DNA of 64,000 nt from an uncultured Pseudomonadota bacterium (GCA_945952465.1 CAMFIB010000006.1:59661-123660); one strand, 5' to 3'; positions 39,813 through 48,639 are shown, counted from the first letter of the stretch. The notes: a model not told the origin generated them from the sequence alone. Numbers and translations are program-made.

Positions 39813-41063
39813 ATGCTTGAGGGTGTCTACCGCTTCTGGTTTTTCTTCCCGGTGCTCGTGGTGCTGCTGCCATTCGGCGGCGGGCTGCTGGCACGGCTGA
39901 TGACACAGGCCGCCAACCCTTTGCGCGACTACAGCCTGACGCCGATGGTCAGCGTGCTGCTGCCCGTCTATAACGAAGGTCGCCACGTGCTCGACACCAT
40001 CGAGAGCATCCTGGCCTGCGACTGGCCCGCCGAGCGGCTCGAGATCGTCGCGGTCGACGACCGCAGCGGCGACGACTCCTGGCACTGGCTGCAGGTGGCC
40101 GCCACCCGTTGGCCGGCCCTGCGGATTCACCGCAACGAGGTCAACAGCGGCAAGCACGTGTCGCTGTCGCGCGCGCTGGGCTGGTCACGCGGCGACATCC
40201 TGATCTGCATCGACAGCGACTGCATCTTCGACCGCCGCGTCATCCGCGAACTGGTGGCCTGCTTTGCAGACCCCAAGGTTGGCGCGGTGGGCGGCAACAT
40301 CGGCATCACCAACGTCAATGAAAACGTGCTGACCATGGGCCAGGCCATGGTCTATTACATGAGCTTCCAGTTCGGCAAGATGCTGCAGAACCTCTCGGGC
40401 CACCTGTTCTGCATCAGCGGTTGCCTGTTCGCGGTGCGCCGACCGCTGTTCGAGCAGGTTGAACACGAGATCAAGAGCCGCTCATGGTTCGGTCTCGGCG
40501 TGCGCGACGGCGAAGACCGCTACATGACCCACGCCATCATGATGCGCGGCTGGAAAACCATCCTGAACCCGCACGCCAGTTGCTGGACCGCGGCGCCGGC
40601 CCGTCTGTCGCAGTTTTTCTCGCAGCAGGTGCGCTGGCGCCGCTCGGGCTTGCGCGACCTCTTCTGGACCTGGCGACGCATGCCGCAACACATCCAGATC
40701 ATCGGCATGCTGCCGCTACTGACAGCCTTGGTTCCCGAAACCTTCACAGCCGTCTGGGCGTTCCTTCTGATGGCGGACATCGTGAGCACCGGCATCGCGG
40801 AAGCCACCCGCACCTTGCTGGCCGCCATGATGACCTTCTCCGGCCTGTTCGTGGTCGCGGCTCTCGTCTACAACCTCACCTGCGACCGGCTGGCGCCGGG
40901 GTCGGTGAAGATCAAGACGCCTGTGCTGGCGGTCGTGGCCGGGGCGTGGTTCTTCGTCGACGCGCTGCTCATCACGCTGGTGGCGCTGCTCACGTTCGAT
41001 GTCGGAGTCTGGGGAACGCGCGAAAAAACCACTGCCGCAGGCACGACGGAGCCGCAGGCATGA
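39813..41063 (+). CDS. Processive family 2 glycosyltransferase (polysaccharide synthase)
   Basis: A 416-residue membrane synthase. One N-terminal helix (~8-28), then a GT2 domain with VDDRSGDDS (Asp82-83), the metal site IDSDCIF (Asp134, Asp136), GEDRYMTH (catalytic Asp225) and QQVRW (QxxRW, 261-265), then three to four membrane helices. This layout is that of hyaluronan, chitin-oligosaccharide and alginate-type synthases that polymerise and extrude a beta-linked chain. The frame is open upstream to 39714, but ATG 39813 best fits the family. Its stop overlaps the next start (ATGA). Confidence 0.88.
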   Translation: MLEGVYRFWFFFPVLVVLLPFGGGLLARLMTQAANPLRDYSLTPMVSVLLPVYNEGRHVLDTIESILACDWPAERLEIVAVDDRSGDDSWHWLQVAATRWPALRIHRNEVNSGKHVSLSRALGWSRGDILICIDSDCIFDRRVIRELVACFADPKVGAVGGNIGITNVNENVLTMGQAMVYYMSFQFGKMLQNLSGHLFCISGCLFAVRRPLFEQVEHEIKSRSWFGLGVRDGEDRYMTHAIMMRGWKTILNPHASCWTAAPARLSQFFSQQVRWRRSGLRDLFWTWRRMPQHIQIIGMLPLLTALVPETFTAVWAFLLMADIVSTGIAEATRTLLAAMMTFSGLFVVAALVYNLTCDRLAPGSVKIKTPVLAVVAGAWFFVDALLITLVALLTFDVGVWGTREKTTAAGTTEPQA

Positions 41064-42118
41064 CCCCCGCCCAGAAACTGATCGTGGCGGCCTACCGCTA
41101 CCTTGCGATCGCCGTGTTGGGAGCCGTCCTGTCCACCGCGCTCGCTTATGCAGCGGTGACGCTTTTCTACACCGTCAACACCAGTTGGACAGCACCGCTC
41201 GTCATCTCCCGTACACACGAAAAGATTCTGCGGCTCACCGCCGAAGTGGTGCGGACCCGGCAGGCCGCTGACAGCCTGGAAGCCGCGGCGGCAGCGCTCA
41301 CCCGCGAATCCGACGCCATCCGCGAGCAGGAGCAGGTGCTGCAAGGCCTGGTGACCAGCACCAGCCATGCGGCCGCGCAGCAGCGCGACGCCGACCTGCA
41401 GTTGGCCATGAAGATGGCTCAGCTCGACAGGGCCAAGCAGGCCGACATTGCGAAGACCCGGCAGGTCCTGGCCGACATCGCGCCGCTCGAAGAGGCGATC
41501 AAGCGCGACCTGCAGGCCGGCCTCGTGACCCGAGACGACGCCGCCAAGATGCGCGCCACGCTCAACACCTACAAGACCTCCGCGACCGACGCCACCGTGG
41601 CGGGCGTGACGCTGGAACGCCAGTTGTCCGACCTGCAGCGTTCCGCCCGCACGCTGGCCGGAGGGCCGGCCCTGATGCCCCAGGCGGTCGACGTGCTGGC
41701 CCGCGTGGCCGCCTTCCGCATGCAACTGGAGGAGGCGCGCCTGAAACGCCAACAGAACACACTGGAAATCGAGGCGAAGCAGCGAGAGGCGCAACAGCTG
41801 CGCGCCATCATCGCAACACTGACCGACAGCCCCTACTACCGCGTCACGCAGTCGGAAGTGCCTCTGTCGTTTGCTTTCGTCCCCTACGAAAACGAAGCCG
41901 CCGCACGCCCCGGCCAACCCGTTTTCGACTGCCTGCTTCACCTGGTGGTGTGCCGGCAGGCCGGCACCGTGCTTCGCGTCCACCACGACGAGGAGCGGGC
42001 CCAGCATCCTCTGTTCCGTGTGGACACACGCGGTTTTCTGGTGGAACTCAACCTGACCGACCCTCAGGCCGCTAAATCCCGCGTGCTGTTCATTGGCCGC
42101 GCGCCCATCCTCCTCTGA
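41060..42118 (+). CDS. Membrane-fusion (HlyD/Alg44-like) protein of the polysaccharide operon
   Basis: A 352-residue protein with one N-terminal membrane helix (~13-35), a long periplasmic coiled coil (~55-255, rich in Ala, Gln, Arg, Glu), and a beta-rich C-terminal domain (LSFAFVPYENEAAARPGQPV, CRQAGTVLRVHHDEERAQHP, ending VLFIGRAPILL). The C-terminal pattern resembles periplasmic domains of HlyD-type proteins found beside polysaccharide synthases. It probably bridges synthase and outer membrane. Coupled on both sides (ATGA before, TGATG after). Confidence 0.75.
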   Translation: MTPAQKLIVAAYRYLAIAVLGAVLSTALAYAAVTLFYTVNTSWTAPLVISRTHEKILRLTAEVVRTRQAADSLEAAAAALTRESDAIREQEQVLQGLVTSTSHAAAQQRDADLQLAMKMAQLDRAKQADIAKTRQVLADIAPLEEAIKRDLQAGLVTRDDAAKMRATLNTYKTSATDATVAGVTLERQLSDLQRSARTLAGGPALMPQAVDVLARVAAFRMQLEEARLKRQQNTLEIEAKQREAQQLRAIIATLTDSPYYRVTQSEVPLSFAFVPYENEAAARPGQPVFDCLLHLVVCRQAGTVLRVHHDEERAQHPLFRVDTRGFLVELNLTDPQAAKSRVLFIGRAPILL

Positions 42119-43173
42119 TGCCCATGCTCCACCACCATTTGATCGCCGTGAGCCTTGGGCTCATCCCGCTGCTGACCCTTGCCGACGAGGTCGGTTCCTA
42201 TTGCGAGCTAGTGGCCACCCAGGGCAAAGCCCAGTCCGCGCTGCTGAACGCGCCCGACGCATTTGCCAGTGTCGGCGATCCAGCGGCACAGAACCGCAGC
42301 GTCGTGGCGGGCGTGCGCGGCAGCCTCTCGCGCTGGCGCCAGGGCCATCTGGTGACCGAACTGGCCCAGGCCCAGTGCATCGCCTACCGATCGAAAAAAC
42401 GGCTCGGCCAACGCCTGGCCGGCATCGAACAGGAGGCTGAACAGCGCGGCCTGGTGGCCCTGGGGCCAGCGCTGAAAAGCGCCATCGCGCTGGCCGAATC
42501 CAACGTGGGCCGGGAACGCCAGATGCTGGAACGTCGCCAGTCCACGCTGCTGGACGTCCGCGCCGCGCTCGACTTGCAAGATCGCCTTCGGGAACGGCAG
42601 GCCCGCGCCGCGCAACGCCTGGGCTACCTGTCTGCCCGCCCGCCCGTGGAAGACGGCGCGGTGCAGCCCGACGTCGAGCAGGCCATCGCAGACCAGGCAC
42701 GGGTGACCCAATTGACCTCCCGCCTCCAGGCTGAAACCGGTTGGGACGTCAACCTGTCTGTCGGCGTGCGCCGCGCCCTGTCGGACGGCACCCAGTCGAC
42801 CTTCGCGAGCGTGGCGCTCTCGCGCAACTTCGACCTGGGCTCTGCCCGACAAGCCGCCCTCGACACCAACGATCTGGCCTCGCGCTGGCTGGCCTCCCAG
42901 GAAGACGGCCCACTGCAGCAGTTGCTGCGTGCCCGCGACGCCATCGCGGGGGCGCACGCCGCCGGAGAAATCATCCGCACCGGCCTGCAAGATCGCCGGC
43001 GTGCGCTGCGCGAAACGCTCGAAGCGCTCGACGGCAGCGATACCGCCACGGCCGCCCGCACGGCACGCAGCCTGCGCGCTGAAATCCTGGCCACAGACGC
43101 CGAGCTGGCGGACCATGCCGCGCGCCAGACCTACCTGCAGGACTGGCTGTCTGCGAATGCCACCGCGCCATGA
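42118..43173 (+). CDS. Exported helical protein of the polysaccharide operon, possible outer-membrane export component
   Basis: A 351-residue protein with a signal peptide (MPMLHHHLIAVSLGLIPLLT, cleavage near residue 23). Most of it is long amphipathic helix; near residues 205-240 is a beta-like segment (WDVNLSVGVRRALSDG, ASVALSRNFDLGSARQA) that resembles the barrel strand and FDLG turn of TolC-type proteins. It may be a divergent outer-membrane channel, or a periplasmic scaffold. Its start shares one base with the previous stop; its stop overlaps the dehydrogenase start (ATGA). Confidence 0.6.
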   Translation: MPMLHHHLIAVSLGLIPLLTLADEVGSYCELVATQGKAQSALLNAPDAFASVGDPAAQNRSVVAGVRGSLSRWRQGHLVTELAQAQCIAYRSKKRLGQRLAGIEQEAEQRGLVALGPALKSAIALAESNVGRERQMLERRQSTLLDVRAALDLQDRLRERQARAAQRLGYLSARPPVEDGAVQPDVEQAIADQARVTQLTSRLQAETGWDVNLSVGVRRALSDGTQSTFASVALSRNFDLGSARQAALDTNDLASRWLASQEDGPLQQLLRARDAIAGAHAAGEIIRTGLQDRRRALRETLEALDGSDTATAARTARSLRAEILATDAELADHAARQTYLQDWLSANATAP

Positions 43174-44441
43174 ACATTGCCATCGTGGGATTGGGCTACG
43201 TGGGAGCCCCCCTGGCCGTCGCCCTGGCGCCGCACTTTTCCGTGGTGGGCTACGACGTCGATGCCGCCCGCGTGCAGGAACTGCGGGAAGGCTGTGACCG
43301 TACCCGGGAAATCGAGCCCGGGGCACTCGCCTCCTGCACGGCCCGCTGGACCACGGAGCCGGCCTGCATCACCCGCAGCGATGTGGTGATCGTGACCGTT
43401 CCCACCCCCATCGACGAATTCCGGGTGCCCGATCTGGGCGCCGTGCGCGCCGCCACCGAAACCATTGGCAGCTACATGCGCCGCGGCACCATCGTGGTCT
43501 ACGAAAGCACGGTCTACCCCGGCGTCACGCAGGACATCTGCGTGCCGCTGCTGGAACAAGGCTCCGGCCTGACCTACCCGCAGGACTTCAGCGTCGGATA
43601 TTCGCCGGAACGGATCAACCCGGGCGACCGCGTGCACACCCTGACCACCACCACCAAGATCGTGGCAGGCGACACACCGGAGGTGCGTGACACGCTCGCC
43701 CGCATCTACGGCGCCATCACCCGCATCTACGCCGCGCCCACCATCAAGGTGGCAGAAGCCGCAAAGGTTCTGGAAAACACGCAGCGCGACATCAACATCG
43801 CGCTGATGAACGAGCTGAGCCAGATCTTCTGCCGCTTGGGCATCGACACCACCGACGTGATAGACGCGGCACGCAGCAAATGGAATTTCATGGACTTCCG
43901 GCCGGGCCTGGTTGGCGGCCATTGCATCTCGGTCGACCCCTACTACCTGAGCCACAAGGCCGCGTCCCACGGCATCGTGGCCGACATGATCCTGTCGGCG
44001 CGGCACATCAACGAGAGCATGCCCGCCTTCGTCACGGAGCAGTTGCTGAGCCGCCTGATGCAGCGCAAGCTCCTGCAACCCGGCACCGTGATCACCATCC
44101 TGGGCGTGACGTTCAAGGAAAACGTGAAAGACGTGCGCAACTCCGGCGTCATTCCCATCCACCGTCAACTGAGCCGGCTCGACCTCACGGTGCAGCTCAT
44201 CGACCCCCTGGCCGATGCCGACGCCCTGCGCCATGACGAGGGGCTGCACATCATTCCGCTGTCCGAGGCGCGCCCGGCAGACGCCATCGTGCTGGCGGTG
44301 CCGCACGCCGATTTCGTCGAACAGGGCTGGCCATTGATCGAGCGGCTGGCCCGGCCCGGTCAGGAAGTGGTGGTCGCCGACATCAAGGCGGTGTTGCCGC
44401 GGGAGTCGCGGCCCCGGCACGTCGTGCACTGGCGCCCCTGA
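43170..44441 (+). CDS. UDP-sugar 6-dehydrogenase, TviB/WbpA-type (UDP-HexNAc dehydrogenase likely)
   Basis: A 423-residue NAD-dependent enzyme that oxidises a nucleotide sugar at C6 to the uronic acid. It has GLGYVGAPL (7-15), STVYPGVT, YSPERINPGD (144-153), KVAEAAKVLENTQRDINIAL in part, and catalytic Cys252 in VGGHCISVDPYYL. YSPERINPGD and DPYYLSHKA are features I associate with UDP-GlcNAc/GalNAc dehydrogenases (TviB, WbpA, WbpO) rather than UDP-glucose dehydrogenases. It would feed the synthase with an (amino)uronic acid donor. Confidence 0.85.
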   Translation: MNIAIVGLGYVGAPLAVALAPHFSVVGYDVDAARVQELREGCDRTREIEPGALASCTARWTTEPACITRSDVVIVTVPTPIDEFRVPDLGAVRAATETIGSYMRRGTIVVYESTVYPGVTQDICVPLLEQGSGLTYPQDFSVGYSPERINPGDRVHTLTTTTKIVAGDTPEVRDTLARIYGAITRIYAAPTIKVAEAAKVLENTQRDINIALMNELSQIFCRLGIDTTDVIDAARSKWNFMDFRPGLVGGHCISVDPYYLSHKAASHGIVADMILSARHINESMPAFVTEQLLSRLMQRKLLQPGTVITILGVTFKENVKDVRNSGVIPIHRQLSRLDLTVQLIDPLADADALRHDEGLHIIPLSEARPADAIVLAVPHADFVEQGWPLIERLARPGQEVVVADIKAVLPRESRPRHVVHWRP

Positions 44442-44477
44442 GCGGCCGGGGCCGGCGGGGCCAAGGCCCGCCCCGCG

Positions 44478-45761
44478 TCACTCCGCGGCAGCGGTGAACA
44501 CCGTCAACACGCCGGTGTAGCCGTACAGGTGGTTGCGCGCGATCTCGCCGCCGGCGAAGAAGCCGACCAGCGGCACGTCGCCGAGCGCGCGGCGCACGAT
44601 CTGCAGCTCGGCGTTGGGCGCGCCGAAGTGCGGGCCACCGCGGCCGGCGCAGCTCACGTACACAGCACCGGCGATGCGGCGCGCGACGTGGGGCTGCGAC
44701 TCGGCCTCGGACATGGCCAGCGCGGTGGCGGTGGCCAGCGTCATTTCTTCCGGCTCCAGTTCCTCGCGGATCTCGGCGCAGATGCGCACCAGGTCGGCGC
44801 GCGCGGCGGCCGGGTTGCGCTGGCAGAACGCCACGCGCATACCCGGCTCCACCTGGTCTGAAACGGCGATGCCCTTGCGCCCCGGGTCCAGCCCGATGAT
44901 GTGGCGCACCACCACGTCGGCACCGAAGTTGCCGGTGCGCGCAACGGAGATGCCGTCGGCCACGTTCTCGCGGGCGATCAGGCCGGCCAGCGTGCCGCGC
45001 AGCTTCTCGATGGCGGTGTCGGGCTGGGCCAGCGTCACGTCGAGGTCTTTCAGCAGCACGTCGAGCGCGGCCTCGGCGTTGAGGCCGAGGATGACGTTGC
45101 CCTGGGTGGTGGTGATCTCGCGCATCGGGGTGATCGGCTGGCAGCCCTGCGTGACGCGCGAGACGATGCCCACGCCCTCGCCAAAGGCCACGCCGCACAT
45201 GCCGCCCGAGAACACGCCCCGCGCGCCGCCCTGCCCCTTCACGTTGCCGTTGCCGGCCAGCGCGAACTGCACGGCCTGCGAGCGGCCCGACGACAGGCCG
45301 CCGAACACGTAGCCCGAGCCCATGCGGCCGGCCATTTCATTGACCATCTCGCCCAGTTCGGGCATGTCGGCGTCGGCGTGGACCAGCGCGGTGTGCGGCT
45401 CGAAACCCATGCCGGCGCCCGAGGCCAGCGGCGCCACGCCGGAGAACACGCGGTACTGGTCGGGCGGCAGCTCGCACAGCATCACGGCCAAGGCCGGCTC
45501 GTCGAAGTACTCCACGTTGCTGGCCGAGATGCCGACGCCCACCGTGCCGGTCCAGTCGGTGATCTCGGGCAGCTCGGCGCCAAGGTGGTCGAGGATGTCT
45601 TGCGCCTCGGCGGCGTAGTGGTCGGTGATGTAGAGCAGGCCCAGCGTGGGCGCGGCGGCGTAGTCGCCGCGCGTCATGAGCGCGCGCAATTGCGCCAGCA
45701 CCAGGCCGGCGGCCATGCGCCACTGCGGGTGGGTGGCGTGCGCGTGGGGAAAGAGCTTCAC
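44478..45761 (-). CDS. FIST domain protein (FIST_N and FIST_C)
   Basis: A 427-residue cytosolic protein with both FIST domains, a predicted small-ligand sensing module often fused to signalling domains but here alone. Gly-rich segments (MAGRMGSGYVFGGLSSGRSQ in part; GGARGVFSGGMCGVAFGEGV in part) and the C-terminal VGFFAGGEIARNHLYGYTGV are family-typical. Read from GTG 45761. It converges on the polysaccharide operon with 36 bp between. Confidence 0.85.
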   Translation of the reverse strand: MKLFPHAHATHPQWRMAAGLVLAQLRALMTRGDYAAAPTLGLLYITDHYAAEAQDILDHLGAELPEITDWTGTVGVGISASNVEYFDEPALAVMLCELPPDQYRVFSGVAPLASGAGMGFEPHTALVHADADMPELGEMVNEMAGRMGSGYVFGGLSSGRSQAVQFALAGNGNVKGQGGARGVFSGGMCGVAFGEGVGIVSRVTQGCQPITPMREITTTQGNVILGLNAEAALDVLLKDLDVTLAQPDTAIEKLRGTLAGLIARENVADGISVARTGNFGADVVVRHIIGLDPGRKGIAVSDQVEPGMRVAFCQRNPAAARADLVRICAEIREELEPEEMTLATATALAMSEAESQPHVARRIAGAVYVSCAGRGGPHFGAPNAELQIVRRALGDVPLVGFFAGGEIARNHLYGYTGVLTVFTAAAE

Positions 45762-45836
45762 GGTCGGCGGGGTGGGTGGGGTGGGGGCCAGAGGCCTCGG
45801 GCCATCATAGACCAGCCGCGCCGGCGGCAGCCGTGC

Positions 45837-46634
45837 TCAAGACCGCTTGCGGGCCGCTGTTTTTGAGGTTTTCTTGGCTGATGTCAGCGCCGTTGCTCGC
45901 TTTGTTGCTCCTGTTTTGGTAGCAACCTTGGCCATCTCGCTGGCCCCTTTCAGCGCTTCCTTGGCCATGCCGGCGGCGAGGTTGCGGGTGGTGTCGATCG
46001 CGGTCTTGCCGGCGGCGTCTTTCATGGCGTTGGCGGCGATGCTGCCGAACTGCTGGGTGAGCGCGCCCCACCACTGCATCGGGTCCACCAGCCCGCCAGC
46101 AGCGGCGCCGGCTTTCTTGGCCGCGGCGGCCTTGCGCGTCCGGGTGACGGCTTTGACAGCGCCCTGCGCCGCGCCGCTGGCGGCTCCGGCGGCTACGTCA
46201 CCGGCGGCGCCGAAGGCGGCTTTGGCGGTGTCGCTGGCCTTGGCGGCCACCTTCTGCGCGCCGCTGGCCAGCGCAGACGCGCCGATCGCGTTGCCCACGG
46301 TTTCGGAGGCCTTCAGCTTGAAGGCGTTGGCAACGTCCGCGAAGTTGAAGTTCATGCCCTTCAGCGTGGCCAGCGTCATTTTCTGCACCTCCAGCGCCTG
46401 GATGGTGGCGCTGAGCGCCTTGGAGTTCTGGTCGAGCCAGAAATGCACGGCCTTGAGCTCGTCGATGCGCTTGTCGAGTTCTTCCACGTTGAGCGTGGGC
46501 GCCACCCAGTTCGACAGGTTGGGCAGTTGCGGGATGGCGCTCGATGCGCCGCCGGCGGCCTGCTTGGCCAGCCCTTGCAGGAAATCGAAACCCGGCACGA
46601 ACTTGCCGAAGCCGAAGTTGCCGTTGTCGCTCAT
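45837..46634 (-). CDS. phaM: PhaM-like polyhydroxyalkanoate granule-associated protein
   Basis: A 265-residue protein with an N-terminal phasin-like helical domain (FGFGKFVPGFDFLQGL; LNVEELDKRIDELKAVHFWL) and a long Ala/Lys/Thr-rich, histone H1-like tail ending ARKRS. In Ralstonia, PhaM binds PHA synthase and the nucleoid and controls granule number and partition. Part of the basic tail (about 235-255) overlaps repeat copy G. No PHA synthase lies nearby. Confidence 0.8.
   Translation of the reverse strand: MSDNGNFGFGKFVPGFDFLQGLAKQAAGGASSAIPQLPNLSNWVAPTLNVEELDKRIDELKAVHFWLDQNSKALSATIQALEVQKMTLATLKGMNFNFADVANAFKLKASETVGNAIGASALASGAQKVAAKASDTAKAAFGAAGDVAAGAASGAAQGAVKAVTRTRKAAAAKKAGAAAGGLVDPMQWWGALTQQFGSIAANAMKDAAGKTAIDTTRNLAAGMAKEALKGASEMAKVATKTGATKRATALTSAKKTSKTAARKRS
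45869..45925 (+). repeat. Dispersed ~55-bp repeat, copy G, in the phaM-like tail
   Basis: Plus strand TTCTTGGCTG, ATGTCAGCGCCGTTGC, TCGCTTTGTTGC, and GGTAGCAA, similar to copies D and E over GTCAGCGCC and ending in the TAGCA block. TTGCTCC and GGTAGCAA can pair. The match is weaker than for A, B, D, E and H. Confidence 0.4.
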
Positions 46635-46710
46635 GAGCCGTCTCCTTCATCGGGCGCAGCGCCCTGTTGGGCGACAGCTTACCCGATAGGCGCCTGCGCG
46701 CGGCGAAAGC

Positions 46711-47187
46711 TCAGTGGTGGTGGGCGCCGGCCGCCGCCGGTGCGGCCAGCACCGGCAACTGCAGCGTGGTGGCGGTGGTCTTGCCGGCCGCGTCCTTGAA
46801 GGTGAGCGTGAGCGGCACCGTGCTGTCCTTGGGCAGCGGGCCCTTCAGGTCTTGCAGCATCAGGTGGTAGCCGCCGGGTTTCAGCTCCACGGCCTGGCCG
46901 GCCGGCAGCGGCAGCCCGGTGGCCAGCGGGCGCATGCGCATGATGTCGCCCTCCAGCTTCATCTCGTGCACCTCGGCGAAACCGGCGGCCGGCGAGCTGG
47001 CGCTGACCAGCGTCTGGTTCTGCCGGGCGGTGAGCGTCATGAAGGCGCCGGTGGCCTTCTGGCCGGGCACGGCGGCGCGCACCCAGGCGCCCTGCACGTC
47101 AACGGCGGCTGTCTGGGCGTGGGCCGCAAAAACGGTGGCGGCCAGCAGCACGGCAGCGGCCGTGCGGGAAACGAAGGAGGTGTTCAT
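46711..47187 (-). CDS. Periplasmic copper chaperone PCu(A)C
   Basis: A 158-residue exported protein (signal peptide to about residue 24, AHA-QT) of the PCu(A)C family that delivers Cu(I) to cytochrome c oxidase. Copper ligands fit the pattern H...M...HxM: His74 (EVHEM), Met85 (DIMRM), His108 and Met110 (GYHLM). The C-terminus ends in His-His-His (GAHHH), an extra potential metal site. Last gene of the copper cluster. Confidence 0.9.
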   Translation of the reverse strand: MNTSFVSRTAAAVLLAATVFAAHAQTAAVDVQGAWVRAAVPGQKATGAFMTLTARQNQTLVSASSPAAGFAEVHEMKLEGDIMRMRPLATGLPLPAGQAVELKPGGYHLMLQDLKGPLPKDSTVPLTLTFKDAAGKTTATTLQLPVLAAPAAAGAHHH

Positions 47188-47277
47188 GTTCAGGAAAAAT
47201 GAAGTGTCATTCGATGACGGAATGGAACGGGGCGTTGAGCCGCCCGCCTGCCCCGGGTGCCCGCCTTTCAGGCGCGG

Positions 47278-48000
47278 CTACTCGAGGACGAAGTTGATCG
47301 GCACGTTGAACCACATCGCCTCCACCTGGCCGTTGCGCTTGCCGGGCACGTAGCGCCAGCGCAGCACGGTGTCGTAGGCGGCCTTGTCGAGCCGCTCGTA
47401 GCCGCTGGAGCTGCGCACCTCGGCGCGCTGCGCCATGCCGTCCACGCCGATCAGCACCCGCACCACGACCTTGCCCTGCTCGCCCAACCGCTTGCTGATT
47501 GGCGGGTAGGCGGGCTTGGGGTTGGCGAGGTAGTCGGCGTCGCTGGACGGCAGCTCGATCTTCGGCGGGGCGGGCGGCGCCGGGGGTGGCGCGGGCGGCG
47601 CGGGCGGGGCCGGTGGCGTGGGCTCCACCACCGGCGGGGGCGGCGGCGGGTCGATCACGCCAACGGGTGCGGCGGGCGCGGGGGGCAGCTCGGGCCGGGC
47701 CGCCAACTGGGGTGGCGGCGGCGGGGTGAGCTTCTTGGGCGGCGGGGTTTTGGGCGGCGGCGGCGGCGCGGGCGGCGGGTCGGCCACCGGTGTCGGCTCG
47801 ATGATCTCGGCGAGCAAGGCCACCGGCACCACGACTTCCACCGCCCGGCGCAGCAGGCCGGACTGCAGCGCCCAGATCGCCAGCCCGTGAAACACCAGCA
47901 CGCTGCCGGCGATCAACGCGGTGCGCCGGCCCGGCGGCATTGGCGCGCGGGGCGCCGCTGTGCGGGTGTCGGGCGGCGGCGGCGGCGTGGTCACGGGCAT
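47278..48000 (-). CDS. tonB: TonB energy-transducing protein
   Basis: A 240-residue protein: short cytoplasmic N-terminus, one membrane helix (about 28-48, LIAGSVLVFHGLAIWALQ), a long proline-rich periplasmic spacer (~65-150), and the C-terminal TonB domain with KRLGEQGKVVVRVLIGVDG and AYDTVLRWRYVPGKRNG. It energises the adjacent TonB-dependent receptor. ExbB/ExbD genes are not in the window. The GC-rich spacer DNA is coding, not a tandem repeat element. Confidence 0.95.
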   Translation of the reverse strand: MPVTTPPPPPDTRTAAPRAPMPPGRRTALIAGSVLVFHGLAIWALQSGLLRRAVEVVVPVALLAEIIEPTPVADPPPAPPPPPKTPPPKKLTPPPPPQLAARPELPPAPAAPVGVIDPPPPPPVVEPTPPAPPAPPAPPPAPPAPPKIELPSSDADYLANPKPAYPPISKRLGEQGKVVVRVLIGVDGMAQRAEVRSSSGYERLDKAAYDTVLRWRYVPGKRNGQVEAMWFNVPINFVLE

Positions 48001-48096
48001 CGCGAAAACTCTCCTGGGCTGAACCGGGCGCGGCAGGTGGCGCGCCCCGGCGTGGCGGGATGGTGGGCGACAGCGGCGACAACATTGCGTCGACCG

Positions 48097-48639
48097 TCAG
48101 TGCCGGTGTTCCTCCGCTTTCGCGGCGGGCACCACCTGCAGCAGCGCGGCGGGCGACTTGAGGCCCTGGGTGGAGGTGCCGGACGCCGGCACTTCCGACC
48201 AGTCGGTCTGGGTGTCGCCGCACCGCTGCAGCACCTTGAACCAGATCGGAGCGGCCTGCTCGGGCAAGGTTCCCACCAACACGAATTCGTCGTACTGCGC
48301 GTCGGGCAGCGCGTCGGCCGGGGTGGCGGCGGTCCAGGCGATCTCGGCCACGTCTTCGGTCAGGGTCTTGCCGTGGTAGACGTAGCTGGCGGCGAGTTTG
48401 TCCTGGCGGATGGCGAGCCGCCAGCCGGCCTTGGGCATGGGCTTGGCGCCCTTGAAGCCGGGCGGCAGCGTGACGCGGATGCCGGTGGTGGCGGCGTCGC
48501 CGCAGCCGTGGCCGACCTTGAAGACGGCCCGGTACGGGGCGCCGGCCGGGGCGCTCTTCTCGGCCAGCACCACATGGGCAAATGCGGCCGGAGTCATCGC
48601 CAATACTGCACTCATTGCTATGAATTTAGGAATTTTCAT
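48097..48639 (-). CDS. YcnI-like (DUF1775) putative copper-binding protein
   Basis: A 180-residue exported protein. The signal peptide ends AAFA-H, leaving His22 as the first mature residue (HVVLAEKSAPAGAPYRAVFK), the N-terminal histidine used for copper in YcnI proteins; a Trp-containing strand GWRLAIRQ follows. The C-terminus has HRH (EEHRH). The signal peptide overlaps repeat copy F. It lies between the TonB receptor and tonB. Confidence 0.88.
   Translation of the reverse strand: MKIPKFIAMSAVLAMTPAAFAHVVLAEKSAPAGAPYRAVFKVGHGCGDAATTGIRVTLPPGFKGAKPMPKAGWRLAIRQDKLAASYVYHGKTLTEDVAEIAWTAATPADALPDAQYDEFVLVGTLPEQAAPIWFKVLQRCGDTQTDWSEVPASGTSTQGLKSPAALLQVVPAAKAEEHRH
48581..48637 (+). repeat. Dispersed ~55-bp repeat, copy F, encoding the YcnI-like signal peptide
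   Basis: Plus strand AATGCGGCCGG, AGTCATCGCCAATACTGC, ACTCATTGCTATGAATTTAG aligns with copies D and E (GGCCGGAAGTC, GCCAATGCTG, GCTAT). Read on the minus strand it encodes FIAMSAVLAMTPAAF, the hydrophobic core of the signal peptide. Confidence 0.5.

Noticed and set aside
39686..39820. 44-codon plus-strand frame ahead of the polysaccharide synthase, overlapping its start by 8 bp
   Set aside because: No ribosome site and no recognisable composition; could be a leader peptide but I cannot support it as a gene.
47565..47780. GC-rich tract that looks like a tandem repeat
   Set aside because: It encodes the proline-rich periplasmic spacer of TonB; the repetition is explained by proline codons.
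48150..48172. Possible ninth copy of the dispersed repeat (GACTTGAGGCC)
   Set aside because: Only 11 bases match and the other blocks are absent; it codes for ordinary sequence in the YcnI-like protein.
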